A DNA stretch of 48,313 bases. It comes from Phosphitispora fastidiosa (GTDB lineage: Bacteria > Bacillota > Thermincolia > Thermincolales > UBA2595). The position numbers and the translations under genes were made by a program. Within the stretch, counting starts at the first letter, position 1; the number at the start of each line of letters is the position of its first letter. Where the stretch lies: the NCBI RefSeq assembly GCF_019008365.1, contig NZ_JAHHUL010000027.1, forward strand, positions 1 to 48,313, given 5' to 3'. This document shows, in pieces, positions 8,688 to 21,769 of the stretch. The notes under the pieces are model-generated. The model was not told the DNA's origin. It searched no databases and worked only from the letters and a program-made list of their open reading frames with translations.

Positions 8688-8847
8688 TTTTTTAACTTCC
8701 TCCTTTCATTTCAAGGTGAAAGATAACATTCGTTTGTTTCTATCGGATTAATTAATTATATTACTGTCATATCCGAAAATACAATAATCTTTCCGGATTT
8801 TGTGAAGTCATCCCTGCTCAGCAGGATGCAGGTTAGGAGGACTGGAA

Positions 8848-9660
8848 ATGTGTGAGTTTTGTACAAAGCATGGTGAGGGCAAGAAGTGGTACGAGGTGAT
8901 GGACAACTACTCACAGGAAATGCTGGCCCGGAACAATCGTCAAAAATATATTAAAGAGTTCATCCCAAATATTCAGCGTACCGCCGGCTCAAATTTGGCC
9001 AAATTGGAGTGGGCCAAAAGTAAGATGCCTGCAGCCGTATATCGATTTTTTCGGAAAATCGGGACTGCCGAAATGAAAAAGAGGCACTTCGGCCAGGTGG
9101 TCCCTCTTGAGGATGCGGAAAGGATCATCGATATGGTTCATTCCATAACCAGAATCGCCTGTGTCTGCCGGAGCGTTACTACAGGTAAAAATGATGCCAG
9201 GTATTGCCTGATGCTGGGTATTGACCCGGAAGGTGCAATTAATGATTATTCCGATCTACGGGCCAGTTTGGAAACTATATCGACTGCAGAGGCAAAAGAG
9301 CTTTTACGGAAGTTTGACCAGGAGGGCCTGGTACATTCTGTATGGACTTTTCAGACTCCATTTATTGGAGCGATATGCAATTGTGACCATGATTGTTTGG
9401 CCTACAGGATTCAGGTCAGTTCGGATTTACTTGAAATTATGTTTAAAGGGGAGTACATTGCTGTCACTGATGCCAATGCATGCACAGGCTGTCGTAACTG
9501 CCAGAGGCTTTGTCAATTCGGAGCTGTGGAGTATTCCTTATCCAATGAAAAATGCTATATCAATCCATATAAGTGTTACGGGTGTGGCATTTGCCGCAGT
9601 GGCTGCATAAAGAATGCGATATCTTTAGTTGATAAGCAGGACCTGCCTGTTTGGAGGTAA
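8848..9660 (+). CDS. 4Fe-4S ferredoxin-domain protein
   Basis: A 270-residue soluble protein. The C-terminal 65 residues hold two bacterial ferredoxin motifs, CTGCRNCQRLC followed downstream by CYGCGICRSGC, giving ligands for two 4Fe-4S clusters. The N-terminal 200 residues contain further cysteines (CEFC, CVC, CNCDHDC) that could bind another metal or cluster, and no known catalytic domain that I recognise. The start ATG 8848 follows TTAGGAGG. It is divergent from the YhhN-like gene, with about 160 bases of shared upstream DNA. An electron-transfer or redox-sensor role in anaerobic metabolism is inferred from the clusters only. Confidence 0.8.
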   Translation: MCEFCTKHGEGKKWYEVMDNYSQEMLARNNRQKYIKEFIPNIQRTAGSNLAKLEWAKSKMPAAVYRFFRKIGTAEMKKRHFGQVVPLEDAERIIDMVHSITRIACVCRSVTTGKNDARYCLMLGIDPEGAINDYSDLRASLETISTAEAKELLRKFDQEGLVHSVWTFQTPFIGAICNCDHDCLAYRIQVSSDLLEIMFKGEYIAVTDANACTGCRNCQRLCQFGAVEYSLSNEKCYINPYKCYGCGICRSGCIKNAISLVDKQDLPVWR

Positions 9661-9678
9661 ACTGTTTTAACCCCTGAT

Positions 9679-9968
9679 TTAGATAGATTCGCCATCAGGA
9701 CCTGTGAAAACAGCTCTCTTCCATCCCTTCTCATCAGGAGTGCGGGCATCTGTCGGATGAGGAACTGTTTCTACATGCACACCTGCTTTGGTCAGGCGGG
9801 TATAGTCTGCATCAAAATTATCCGTAAACAGGCAGAAATGATACCCGCTATTTGGACCGGCACATCATGCTCAAAGTAACTTTTAAAACCGAAATTGTCT
9901 TCATAGAACTTGATTGAATGATGACGGTCTTTCACGATAAATGCAATATGGTCGATTCTTTTAAACAT
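9679..9968 (-). pseudogene. Glyoxalase/bleomycin-resistance (VOC) family pseudogene
   Basis: From ATG 9968, with CAGGAGG at ideal distance, the frame gives MFKRIDHIAFIVKDRHHSIK and FYEDNFGFKSYFEHDVPV. It is typical of methylmalonyl-CoA epimerase/glyoxalase-like VOC proteins. Near 9855 it jumps into another frame that reads GPNSGYHFCLFTDNFDADYT, then GVHVETVPHPTDARTPDEKG and WKRAVFTGPDGESI to a stop at 9679. About 25-35 residues are missing at the junction. The two halves together cover a VOC fold, so this is one gene disabled by an internal deletion with frame change. Confidence 0.7.
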
Positions 9969-10065
9969 GTCAATTACCTCCTGATACTGATAGTATAGAT
10001 AGATAGATATCATACCCCATAAAAGTATGCAGATGCCCGTCACCAATTGACAAGGGGGAGCAAGA

Positions 10066-10542
10066 GTGCAGATAAAAATAGTTCAGGGGAATTTGGAACA
10101 TATGGCTGACTGTATAGAAGCCCATAAGTATTCTCAACTGGGAGAAATTTATTATCACCCTGATGAGGAAATGGCAGAATTACTGATAGATGGTTTTAAT
10201 AAGGGAGAAATATATGTGGCGCTGGATAAAGATCGAAATTGTCTGGGTTTTATCTGGATTGCCTTATCTGGTGCTTTCTACGGCTTTCCTTACTGCCGGA
10301 TACTTGCTGTAAAAAAGGACTGCCGTGGTAAAGGGGTTGGCACGGCGTTATTGAACCATTATCAGAAAATGGGTTTTGCCAAATCAGGCAGGTTGTTCAT
10401 CTTGGTTAGTGACTTCAACAAAGGAGCCAGGAAGCTCTATGAAAGATTGGGATTTATTCAGGTGGGCACTATTCCGGATTTATTTAAAAAGGGGATCAGT
10501 GAATTGATATTAGCCAAATTCAGGCCGGAAGACGAATCCTAA
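10066..10542 (+). CDS. GNAT-family N-acetyltransferase
   Basis: The 158-residue protein has the acetyl-CoA binding motif A as CRGKGVGTALL at about residues 86-96, preceded by the strand RILAVKKD. Motif B follows as FNKGARKLYERLGF. The acceptor substrate cannot be told. GTG 10066 is chosen because AAGGGGGAG lies 5 bases upstream. It is 34 bases ahead of a methyltransferase gene on the same strand, and the two probably share a transcript ending at the hairpin at 11305. Confidence 0.8.
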   Translation: MQIKIVQGNLEHMADCIEAHKYSQLGEIYYHPDEEMAELLIDGFNKGEIYVALDKDRNCLGFIWIALSGAFYGFPYCRILAVKKDCRGKGVGTALLNHYQKMGFAKSGRLFILVSDFNKGARKLYERLGFIQVGTIPDLFKKGISELILAKFRPEDES

Positions 10543-10576
10543 AAATCTGCAATATTCCAATGGACTGAGGTGAAAA

Positions 10577-11260
10577 ATGATGGACCTAAATCAAGTCAGT
10601 GAGCATTTTGAAAAAGAAGCTCCTATATATGACGATTTAATTCTGAGATTAATACCGTTTTATAAGGAACAGCATAATATAATGCTTGGGCTGCTGCCTC
10701 ATTGGCCTGAGCAAACATTGAGCGCTTTGGACCTGGGATGTGGAACCGGGGTATTGTCTTACCTGTTGTTGAGTAATTTCCCCAACATCCGGGTAACTGC
10801 TTATGATTTGGCGGAGAACATGCTTGCAACATGTAAAACAAACCTGGTCGGATACTCGGACCGCCTTACGCTTAAACAGGGAAATTTCGGGACTGACAGC
10901 TTTGGTGAGGGTTATGACGTTGTGTTATCGGGTTTTGCGATTCACCACTTGGATAATCCGGGTAAAGCTGACCTCTATAAAAGAATTTACCGGGGACTGA
11001 ACCCGGGAGGACTCTTTCTTAACCGGGATATCGTTTTGGGGGCAACTCCTGAAATTACGGGACAGTATCACCGGTTATGGCGGCAGTTTATAAGGTCCAA
11101 TGGAGAAGATGATGAGAAGTGGTTTCAAAACTATCTTGCTGAGGATATCCCGGCTTCAGTCAGAGACCAGCTGGACTGGTTAAATGATGCCGGTTTTGTG
11201 GATGTGGGCTGCCACTGGAAATGCCTGAATTTTGCTATTTTTGGGGGAAGAAAGCCTTAA
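10577..11260 (+). CDS. Class I SAM-dependent methyltransferase
   Basis: A 227-residue protein with the SAM-binding loop as LDLGCGTG at about residues 52-59. The acidic strand-2 end is AYDLAENML, and the post-loop motif is DVVLSGFAIHHL. This is the UbiE/small-molecule methyltransferase type. The substrate is unknown. It has no membrane segment. ATG 10577 follows TGAGGTG; the next codon is also ATG. A strong hairpin terminator follows its stop. Confidence 0.8.
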   Translation: MMDLNQVSEHFEKEAPIYDDLILRLIPFYKEQHNIMLGLLPHWPEQTLSALDLGCGTGVLSYLLLSNFPNIRVTAYDLAENMLATCKTNLVGYSDRLTLKQGNFGTDSFGEGYDVVLSGFAIHHLDNPGKADLYKRIYRGLNPGGLFLNRDIVLGATPEITGQYHRLWRQFIRSNGEDDEKWFQNYLAEDIPASVRDQLDWLNDAGFVDVGCHWKCLNFAIFGGRKP

Positions 11261-11304
11261 GGGCGGTCAGAACCCCGGGCGGAAATACCGTTTGATGCCA
11301 AAAC

Positions 11305-11333
11305 AAAATCACCACCGAAACGGCGGTGATTTT
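11305..11333 (+). terminator. Terminator after the methyltransferase gene
   Basis: AAAATCACCACCG, an AAA loop and CGGCGGTGATTTT form a long stem ending in a short T-run. The A-run on the other arm would make it work in both directions. Confidence 0.75.
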
Positions 11334-11362
11334 AAATATGTCTCCACGTGAAGTAAGGTCCT

Positions 11363-11476
11363 TTACCTGGTTGTTACAGGCACCTGGACTTCGGTTAACC
11401 ATTCCTCGGGGTTTTCCTTATTCCAGATCCCATCTATATAGGATTCCCTCGGCAGCCCGATGATTTCCAGGTACAT
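11363..11476 (-). CDS. Possible 37-residue peptide or gene remnant
   Basis: ATG 11476 on the minus strand has ACAGGAG 8-9 bases upstream and opens a 37-codon frame beginning MYLEIIGLPRESYIDGIW. It is acidic and soluble, and I do not recognise it. It is the only coding-like signal in the roughly 470-base gap 11261-11729. It may be the relic of a longer gene. Confidence 0.3.
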   Translation of the reverse strand: MYLEIIGLPRESYIDGIWNKENPEEWLTEVQVPVTTR

Positions 11477-11555
11477 ATATCAAATCTCCTGTGCGCACAT
11501 TTGATTCATAAGTTAATTATAATTTCTCCCCTTACCGGAGAGTCAAGGTATTCTT

Positions 11556-11589
11556 TGAATAAATTTAGAAAATGAATAAATTTAGAAAA
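11556..11589. repeat. Perfect 17-base tandem duplication
   Basis: TGAATAAATTTAGAAAA occurs twice head to tail at 11556-11572 and 11573-11589, in AT-rich spacer DNA ahead of the gene at 11730. No function is evident. Confidence 0.85.
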
Positions 11590-11729
11590 ATTTTCCCTAA
11601 AAATGACATCCTCAAATGACAGAAGGGTAAAATTCTGATATATTTATACTGGACTTGGACTAACTTGGACCTGAATAAAATTTCGTTTTAGAATTTTTTA
11701 ATATATTAACAAGGGGGAGAATGTAACAA

Positions 11730-12680
11730 ATGCAACCAATTGATAATGCGGTACTGTTGGATGAAAAAGAGCTATCTCAATTTATCGGGGATATTTTGGA
11801 GGAAGCCCGTGGTGTGATTAACCCAAACAACATTAACCTGTACCTGAGGGATGACCCGTCGCTACATAGTATTATCCAAACGTCAATCGATGCGATCACC
11901 GGTGACTACTCCATTTACGTAAAACCGGAGGCAGTAAACGATGATTATACCCTGTCACATGAGCTGCTGCATATATGTGTGAGAAAACACGTGCCCGGAT
12001 TTATCAAGGTTGTTCAATCTGATGTTGTGGGCCTGATAGGTGCCGAGCTTCAGGGATACCTGGATCATAAATGGATTTTGGCTGAACAGAAAAGAAGAGG
12101 GCTGGTCATCGATGAAATGGCGCTTTATGCCGGTATTGAAGAAACCATCGGGGCTGACCGGGAAAAGTTTGAAGACAACATTGAGCAGATACTGATAATA
12201 AGCAATATTTTGCGTAACCATCCCAAGGTATTTGAACTGCACCGGGAGTTTTTTGCCAACAATAATCCCGAATCCATGGAACTGGCACAGCGAATAATGT
12301 CCCATTATCCGGATCAGGAGGTTTATACCAATTATGAAGCCAGGCGTATTACTGTAAGCGCTATCAGGGAATGGAACAGTATATTTAAGGAAGAAGGACT
12401 TACCTCGGTGAACCTCAGTTTCCTTATCAGTGTGGAACCGGTTTTTTCCGCAAATCAGCTGCAGATGAAGGCAGATGTTGTGTTGGCCTTACTTCCATAT
12501 GCCATTGTGGATGCGTCGGATAAGACTCCCAGGCATGTGCTGGCTACCCTGGCAGACAACCAGTGCTGTGTTGTTTTCTCAATTGAGGACAATGCCCTTG
12601 GACCTTTGAAAAGTTATATGGAACGGAAGACCCTGAAAGAATTCCTCGATTCAATGAACATTTCCTATCTGCTCAGATGA
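11730..12680 (+). CDS. Uncharacterised protein with an HELLH zincin-like motif
   Basis: The 316-residue soluble protein contains HELLH at residues 77-81, inside a predicted helix after a beta segment (YSIYVKPEAVNDDYTLS). This matches the HExxH metal/catalytic motif of zinc metallopeptidases; E106 or D112 could supply a third ligand. The C-terminal 90 residues form an alternating alpha/beta region (VVLALLPYAIVDAS, HVLATLADNQ) without a known signature. There is no signal peptide or membrane helix, so it is cytoplasmic. The start follows AAGGGGGAG. The next gene, pcrA, starts 78 bases on with no terminator between, so the two may be co-transcribed. Peptidase activity is inferred from one motif. 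Confidence 0.6.
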   Translation: MQPIDNAVLLDEKELSQFIGDILEEARGVINPNNINLYLRDDPSLHSIIQTSIDAITGDYSIYVKPEAVNDDYTLSHELLHICVRKHVPGFIKVVQSDVVGLIGAELQGYLDHKWILAEQKRRGLVIDEMALYAGIEETIGADREKFEDNIEQILIISNILRNHPKVFELHREFFANNNPESMELAQRIMSHYPDQEVYTNYEARRITVSAIREWNSIFKEEGLTSVNLSFLISVEPVFSANQLQMKADVVLALLPYAIVDASDKTPRHVLATLADNQCCVVFSIEDNALGPLKSYMERKTLKEFLDSMNISYLLR

Positions 12681-12758
12681 GGGAAAATGCCGGAAAAGCA
12701 CAAGGAAAACTTCCAGTCGGGGGCGAATTAAGAGGGATAGAATTAAGGGAGGATCATA

Positions 12759-17029
<4,271 letters not shown>

Positions 17030-17190
17030 AAACAGGGACCGGCCCAAAATAATAAGACGGGTTATAAGGATGAAGCTAAGGACGACCGCAGTAAAACGAT
17101 GGCGGCCGTTCTTTATTTTTATTAAGGAAATTATTTTCACCTCTACTGCTAATAATAAGACGTATCATGAAATCAAGGAGGGAAAAACAG

Positions 17191-18915
17191 ATGAAAATAT
17201 ACCGGGTTAATATGAACGAATTGACGGTAAAAGCAGAGGATGTCCCGGATGAATGGAAAGGCCTTGGCGGAAGGGCGCTTACTTCAGCAATTGTGGCCAA
17301 AGAGGTAGAACCGGCCTGCCATCCCCTGGGGAAGAAAAACAAATTGGTATTCGCCCCCGGCCTGCTGACCGGAACGGCAGCCCCTAACTCGGGCCGAATG
17401 TCTGTCGGGGCTAAGAGTCCTCTCACGGGCGGGATCAAGGAAAGCAATGTCGGGGGGACAGCCTCCCAGAAGCTTGCCCGCTTAGGGATAAAGGCAATTA
17501 TTATCGAAGGTTTGTCTGATGGGAGTAAGTATTATAACCTGCACGTTGATAAAAACGGGATAAAAATTCAGGAAGAAAGTGAACAGTTAGGAAAGGGTAA
17601 TTATGAGGTAATCGACACCTTAAGCAAAAAGCTCGGTGATAAAACAGGTGTGATTACCATTGGTCAGGCCGGGGAATACGGGCTGTCTTCAGCAAATATC
17701 TCGGTAAAAGACCCGCACGGTAATATCCGCAGCGCCGGCAGGGGCGGCTTGGGAGCTGTGATGAACTCCAAGAGAATCAAATATATTACAGTTGATGACA
17801 GCGATGCTCCCGGTGTACCTGTGGCTGACCCCGAAAGATTCAAACAGGGCGTGCGGGTGTTTGCTGATGCCCTGAAAAAACACCCGGTTACCGGGGAGGG
17901 ACTGCCAAAATATGGCACCAATGTACTCATAAATATCCTCAATGAGGCCGGGGGTTTGCCGACAAGGAATTTCCGCATGGGGCGTTTTGAAGGGGCACAT
18001 AAGATAAGTGGTGAATTTATGTATGATACTATTGTGGAACGAAAAGGCAAGCCGACCCATACCTGTCATGCCGGTTGTGTTATTAGCTGCTCGCAGGTGT
18101 ATAACGATAAGGAAGGAAACTATGTTACTGCCGGATTTGAATATGAAACCATTTGGGGATTTGGTGCGGTCTGCTGCATTGATGACCTGGACATAATTGC
18201 CCAGGCGGACCGCATCTGTGATGATATTGGGATAGATACCATTGAAACAGCTGTTGCGGTGGCGGTGGCTATGGAAGGCGGGTTACTGGAATTCGGCGAC
18301 GGGCAGGGGATGCTTGGCCTGCTGCGGGAGATAGAAAAAGGATCCCCTCTGGGAAGGATAATCGGAAATGGGGCATCTTTTACCGGGAAGGCATTTGGGG
18401 TTACCAGGGTTCCTACTGTGAAAGACCAGGCAATTCCTGCTTATGATCCCAGGGCGGTGAAGGGTATCGGCGTGACTTATGCCACAACTCCCATGGGAGC
18501 CGACCACACGGCAGGGTACTCGGTGGCCACCAATATTCTGAAGGTTGGTGGTGATATCAGCCCACTCGAGAAGGAAGGCAATGTGGAACTCTCCAGAGAC
18601 CTGCAGGTTGCCACAGCAGCAATTGACAGCGCCGGGCTCTGCCTCTTTGTGGCCTTTAGCATGCTGGACAACCCCGAGGCCTTCCAGGCTGTGGTGGATA
18701 TGCTTAATGCCCAGTATGGACTAAACCTGAGCGCCGATGACATCAACGGGCTGGGTAAATCGGTATTGATTACCGAACGGGAATTTAACAAGGCAGCGGG
18801 GTTCACCGAAAAGGATGACCAGCTGCCGGAGTTCTTCGAAGAAGAAGTGCCCCCCCACAATGCCACCTGGGACTTTAGTGCTGAAGAACTGCAGGAAGTT
18901 TTTAATTTTCAGTAG
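17191..18915 (+). CDS. Tungsten-containing aldehyde:ferredoxin oxidoreductase (AOR) family
   Basis: AOR enzymes oxidise aldehydes to carboxylic acids with ferredoxin, using a bis-pterin tungsten cofactor and one 4Fe-4S cluster. The 574-residue protein shows the N-terminal AOR domain with GGRALTS, APNSGRMSVGAKSPLTGG and SAGRGGLGAVMNSK. The cluster cysteines are C292, C296 and C300 (CHAGCVISC), with C484 (GLC) as the likely fourth. The first spacing is CxxxC rather than CxxC, a known variant. ATG 17191 is chosen over the in-frame ATG 17167 because AGGAGGG precedes it. The substrate is unknown. A DUF3343 gene follows, which may help cofactor or sulfur supply. Confidence 0.9.
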   Translation: MKIYRVNMNELTVKAEDVPDEWKGLGGRALTSAIVAKEVEPACHPLGKKNKLVFAPGLLTGTAAPNSGRMSVGAKSPLTGGIKESNVGGTASQKLARLGIKAIIIEGLSDGSKYYNLHVDKNGIKIQEESEQLGKGNYEVIDTLSKKLGDKTGVITIGQAGEYGLSSANISVKDPHGNIRSAGRGGLGAVMNSKRIKYITVDDSDAPGVPVADPERFKQGVRVFADALKKHPVTGEGLPKYGTNVLINILNEAGGLPTRNFRMGRFEGAHKISGEFMYDTIVERKGKPTHTCHAGCVISCSQVYNDKEGNYVTAGFEYETIWGFGAVCCIDDLDIIAQADRICDDIGIDTIETAVAVAVAMEGGLLEFGDGQGMLGLLREIEKGSPLGRIIGNGASFTGKAFGVTRVPTVKDQAIPAYDPRAVKGIGVTYATTPMGADHTAGYSVATNILKVGGDISPLEKEGNVELSRDLQVATAAIDSAGLCLFVAFSMLDNPEAFQAVVDMLNAQYGLNLSADDINGLGKSVLITEREFNKAAGFTEKDDQLPEFFEEEVPPHNATWDFSAEELQEVFNFQ

Positions 18916-18990
18916 GATCGGCAAAACTATTGAAATAAGTGGCTGCTGCTGTTATCATGATTATGGGTAAGATTTGCGGGGTGAATTAAT

Positions 18991-19314
18991 TTGGTACATA
19001 ATCCAACCAAGAGGTCAGACCATAACAAAGTACTGTCAATAGGGGACCTGATTAAAATGGATGACTATTGTGCCATTATATTCCCCAATACCCATAGTGC
19101 GCTGCAGGCCGAAAAAACACTTCAGGAGACCGGGAAAATCCCTTTTGTGATTATGCCGGTGCCCAGAATAATTTCTTCCAGCTGTGGTCTGTCGATCAAG
19201 ATTCCTCCGGATAGCTTGCATGAGTCGGTGGAAATTATGAAGAATTCGGGTACTGCAATTGAAGGGGTTTACAGGATAGACAAAAACAGGAATACAGCGG
19301 ACAGGTTAATCTAG
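18991..19314 (+). CDS. DUF3343 family protein
   Basis: A 107-residue protein whose core DYCAIIFPNTHSALQAEKTL, together with VIMPVPRIISSSCGLSIKI, matches DUF3343, small proteins sometimes described as putative Se/S carriers. The Cys in SSCGLS is the conserved one. TTG 18991 follows GGGGTGA; an internal ATG at 19057 would give a shorter, more typical protein starting at the conserved DYCAI segment. It lies 75 bases behind the AOR gene and ahead of a strong terminator, so an AOR-DUF3343 operon is likely. A role in AOR maturation is inference. Confidence 0.75.
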   Translation: MVHNPTKRSDHNKVLSIGDLIKMDDYCAIIFPNTHSALQAEKTLQETGKIPFVIMPVPRIISSSCGLSIKIPPDSLHESVEIMKNSGTAIEGVYRIDKNRNTADRLI

Positions 19315-19367
19315 TAAAAAACACAAGGCAAAAAGGATTTTATAACAGATGAAGGATAACAAATGCT

Positions 19368-19410
19368 AAAGATTAAGAAGGTTAGGCTGGGCCTAACCTT
19401 CTTAATCTTT
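19368..19410. terminator. Strong bidirectional terminator
   Basis: A near-perfect 20-base-pair stem, AAAGATTAAGAAGGTTAGGC against GCCTAACCTTCTTAATCTTT, sits between the rightward AOR-DUF3343 unit and the leftward CBM25-like gene. T-runs at both ends allow use from either side. Its right arm overlaps the last codons of the CBM25-like gene. Confidence 0.85.
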
Positions 19411-19737
19411 TATGACATAAGTCCAGTTTTCTCCATTATTGTTGTCCCAGTTACTGGCGCTGTCCTTGAAACAGAAATTCAACTGATCGTCATTCATGTG
19501 CAGGACCGGTGATTCCCAACCCCTGTCCGACTTCTTTAGTGGGTGGTCATAGGTTGACTGCCAGCCGCGCCGGGTTCCAAAACCTGCTCTCATAAATACT
19601 TGGTCGGCGCCTGATTTTGACAGTAACCCATCATAAATGATTTTAACATTTTTACCGTCGGAAGATGTGGGATCAGCCTTGATATGTGACCAGGAAACGT
19701 AGTCGCCTTCACCGTTATGGGATTTTAGATATATCAC
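19402..19737 (-). CDS. Stand-alone CBM25/53-like starch-binding domain protein
   Basis: Nearly the whole protein is one starch-binding-type domain: VKIIYDGLLSKSGADQVFMR, then an aromatic stretch and LNFCFKDSASNWDNNNGENW, the diagnostic end of CBM25/CBM53. No catalytic domain, signal peptide or anchor is attached. GTG 19737 is preferred because TTGGAGG lies 7 bases upstream; an ATG at 19779 opens the same frame but lacks a ribosome site. The length is then about 111 residues. A paralogue with the same layout lies at 28707. It probably binds an alpha-glucan; in-cell binding to glycogen-like polymer is the simplest reading, but a non-classical exported role is possible. Confidence 0.8.
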   Translation of the reverse strand: MIYLKSHNGEGDYVSWSHIKADPTSSDGKNVKIIYDGLLSKSGADQVFMRAGFGTRRGWQSTYDHPLKKSDRGWESPVLHMNDDQLNFCFKDSASNWDNNNGENWTYVIKD

Positions 19738-19844
19738 ATTTTCACCTCCAATACAATTTTCAGTCAATAGTGTTCCCATTGGAGGAATAGTTACACTTTG
19801 AAAAAAATGGGGCTAATCATTAGTTCAACCAATTTCGCCATTAC

Positions 19845-19873
19845 TTGTAATCAAACTGCTAATCTGATATAAT
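19845..19873 (+). promoter_or_regulatory. Promoter of the gatCAB operon
   Basis: TTGTAA at 19845-19850 and a perfect TATAAT at 19868-19873 are separated by 17 bases. The leader to gatC is about 80 bases. Confidence 0.7.
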
Positions 19874-19960
19874 AAAATATCGTGGAACCCTGTAATACCA
19901 AGGTTTTAAGGCGGCTGAACTCACGCTGCCGGTCACTATTCCAACAAGGACGGTGAGACT

Positions 19961-20242
19961 ATGCTTACCAAGAAACAGGTTGAACATGTAGCTCTACTGG
20001 GCAGGCTGGAATTATCAGATGCTGAAAAGGAAACCTATGCGACCCAGCTGAGCGAGATTCTGGAGTATTTTGAGGCTTTAAATAAACTTGATACAGAGAA
20101 TATTCCGCCTACAGCCCATGTTCTTCCCCTTAAAAATGTTTTCAGGGAGGACAAGGTGTTTGAGCACCTCGATAATGAAAAAGGCCTGGCAAATGCGCCG
20201 GCAAAGGAAGGAAACAGTTTTAAGGTGCCCCGGATTCTATAA
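19961..20242 (+). CDS. gatC: Asp/Glu-tRNA amidotransferase subunit C
   Basis: This 93-residue subunit wraps around GatA and stabilises the GatCAB complex, which converts Glu-tRNAGln and Asp-tRNAAsn to the amidated forms. The family hallmarks are present: [20 protein letters not shown] near the start and [20 protein letters not shown] in the middle. ATG 19961 follows GGACGGTGAG. gatA starts 23 bases downstream. Confidence 0.95.
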   Translation: MLTKKQVEHVALLGRLELSDAEKETYATQLSEILEYFEALNKLDTENIPPTAHVLPLKNVFREDKVFEHLDNEKGLANAPAKEGNSFKVPRIL

Positions 20243-20265
20243 AAGCAAGGCAGGAGGGATGCAAG

Positions 20266-21723
20266 TTGCAGTTCAATGCACTAACCGCACATGAACTTCA
20301 TGATAAATTAGCCAATAAAGAGATCAGCTCAGTAGAGCTTACTCAGGCTGTTTTTAAGAGGATTGATGAAGTTGAAGAAAAGGTAAGGACTTTGGTTACC
20401 CAGACCAGGGACAAAGCCCTGGGGAAAGCCGCTGAAGTTGATGCCAAAATTGGCCGTGGCGAGGTAATCGGCCCATTGGAAGGAATTCCGGTGGTCATCA
20501 AAGACAACATGTGTACAGAAGGTATTTTAACCACATGTTCTTCGAAAATGCTCCATAATTTTGTGCCTCCATATGATGCGACTGTTGTCGAAAAATTAAA
20601 AGAGGCCGGCGCAATCATAATCGGGAAATCTAACATGGATGAGTTTGCCATGGGTTCCTCAACCGAAAACTCAAGGTTTTTTGCCACCCGCAACCCTTGG
20701 GATACAGACCGGGTTCCTGGAGGCTCCAGCGGCGGCAGTGCAGCAGCGGTTGCTGCAGATGAGACCATCTACTCCCTGGGTTCAGATACCGGCGGTTCTA
20801 TCAGGCAGCCGGCCTCCTTCTGTGGTGTGGTGGGACTTAAGCCCACTTATGGCGCTGTCTCCAGATATGGGTTGATAGCTTTTGCCTCTTCTCTGGACCA
20901 GATTGGCCCCTTTGCCAAAGATGTCAGGGATTGTGCCCGGGTATTTGGTACAATTGCCGGACACGACTCTAAGGATTCCACTTCAGCGGAATTTGCCGTA
21001 CCTGATTACACTTCATTCCTTACCGGTGATGTAAAGGGTTTGAGAGTAGGTATTCCCAAAGAGTACTTTGTTGAAGGTACAGACTCCGGAGTTAAGGAAC
21101 TGATAAATAATGCCATCAAAAAATTCGAAGAGCTCGGCGCTGTCTGTGAGGAGACCTCACTGCCGCATTCCGAATATGCACTGCCGGTATATTATATCAT
21201 TGCTCCGGCAGAAGCCAGTTCAAACCTGGCCAGGTATGACGGAGTCAGGTATGGTTACCGGGATGAGTCAGCTGAAGATATTGTGACCATGTTTATGCGG
21301 ACCAGAAGTGAGGGGTTCGGAACTGAGGTCAAGCGAAGGATTATGCTTGGTACATATGCTCTCAGTTCGGGGTATTATGATGCTTATTACCTCAAAGCGC
21401 TGAAAGTGAGGACTCTTATTAAGCAAGACTTTGACAGGGCCTTTGCAAACTTTGATATTCTGATTTCACCTACCGCCCCGACACCGGCATTTAAATTCGG
21501 TGAAAAATCAGATGACCCGATGCAGATGTACTTGTCTGACGTATTTACGATTTCCGTGAACCTGGCAGGTATTCCCGGGATAACAATTCCGTGCGGCTTT
21601 GTGAACGGGCTTCCTGTAGGGCTGCAGCTCATGGGCAGACCTTTCGGTGAAGGCACCTTATTCAGGGCGGCTTATGCCTTTGAGCAGAATACCGGGTTTC
21701 ATTTAAGCAGACCTAAACTTTGA
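20266..21723 (+). CDS. gatA: Glutamyl-/aspartyl-tRNA amidotransferase subunit A (amidase)
   Basis: GatA hydrolyses glutamine to supply ammonia to GatB. The 485-residue protein has the amidase-signature Ser-cisSer-Lys triad: the Lys in VVIKDNMC, and both serines in the Gly/Ser-rich block [14 protein letters not shown] and [17 protein letters not shown] 20266 is the start, with CAGGAGGGA at ideal distance. It is the middle gene of gatCAB. Together with the absence of any visible glnS, this points to tRNA-dependent Gln/Asn formation. Confidence 0.96.
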   Translation: MQFNALTAHELHDKLANKEISSVELTQAVFKRIDEVEEKVRTLVTQTRDKALGKAAEVDAKIGRGEVIGPLEGIPVVIKDNMCTEGILTTCSSKMLHNFVPPYDATVVEKLKEAGAIIIGKSNMDEFAMGSSTENSRFFATRNPWDTDRVPGGSSGGSAAAVAADETIYSLGSDTGGSIRQPASFCGVVGLKPTYGAVSRYGLIAFASSLDQIGPFAKDVRDCARVFGTIAGHDSKDSTSAEFAVPDYTSFLTGDVKGLRVGIPKEYFVEGTDSGVKELINNAIKKFEELGAVCEETSLPHSEYALPVYYIIAPAEASSNLARYDGVRYGYRDESAEDIVTMFMRTRSEGFGTEVKRRIMLGTYALSSGYYDAYYLKALKVRTLIKQDFDRAFANFDILISPTAPTPAFKFGEKSDDPMQMYLSDVFTISVNLAGIPGITIPCGFVNGLPVGLQLMGRPFGEGTLFRAAYAFEQNTGFHLSRPKL

Positions 21724-21769
21724 TTAAGCCTGAATAAAAGATTCCGAGAGACTAATGAGGTGAAGTTAT

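Noticed and set aside
9661-9712. Inverted repeat CTGTTTT...AAAACAG as terminator of the ferredoxin gene
   Set aside because: The stem is interrupted and lacks a T-run, and it overlaps the coding remnant of the VOC pseudogene.
19874-19960. T-box or other riboswitch in the gatC leader
   Set aside because: No conserved T-box sequence (the GGTGGNACCGCG block) or terminator is present in the 87-base leader.
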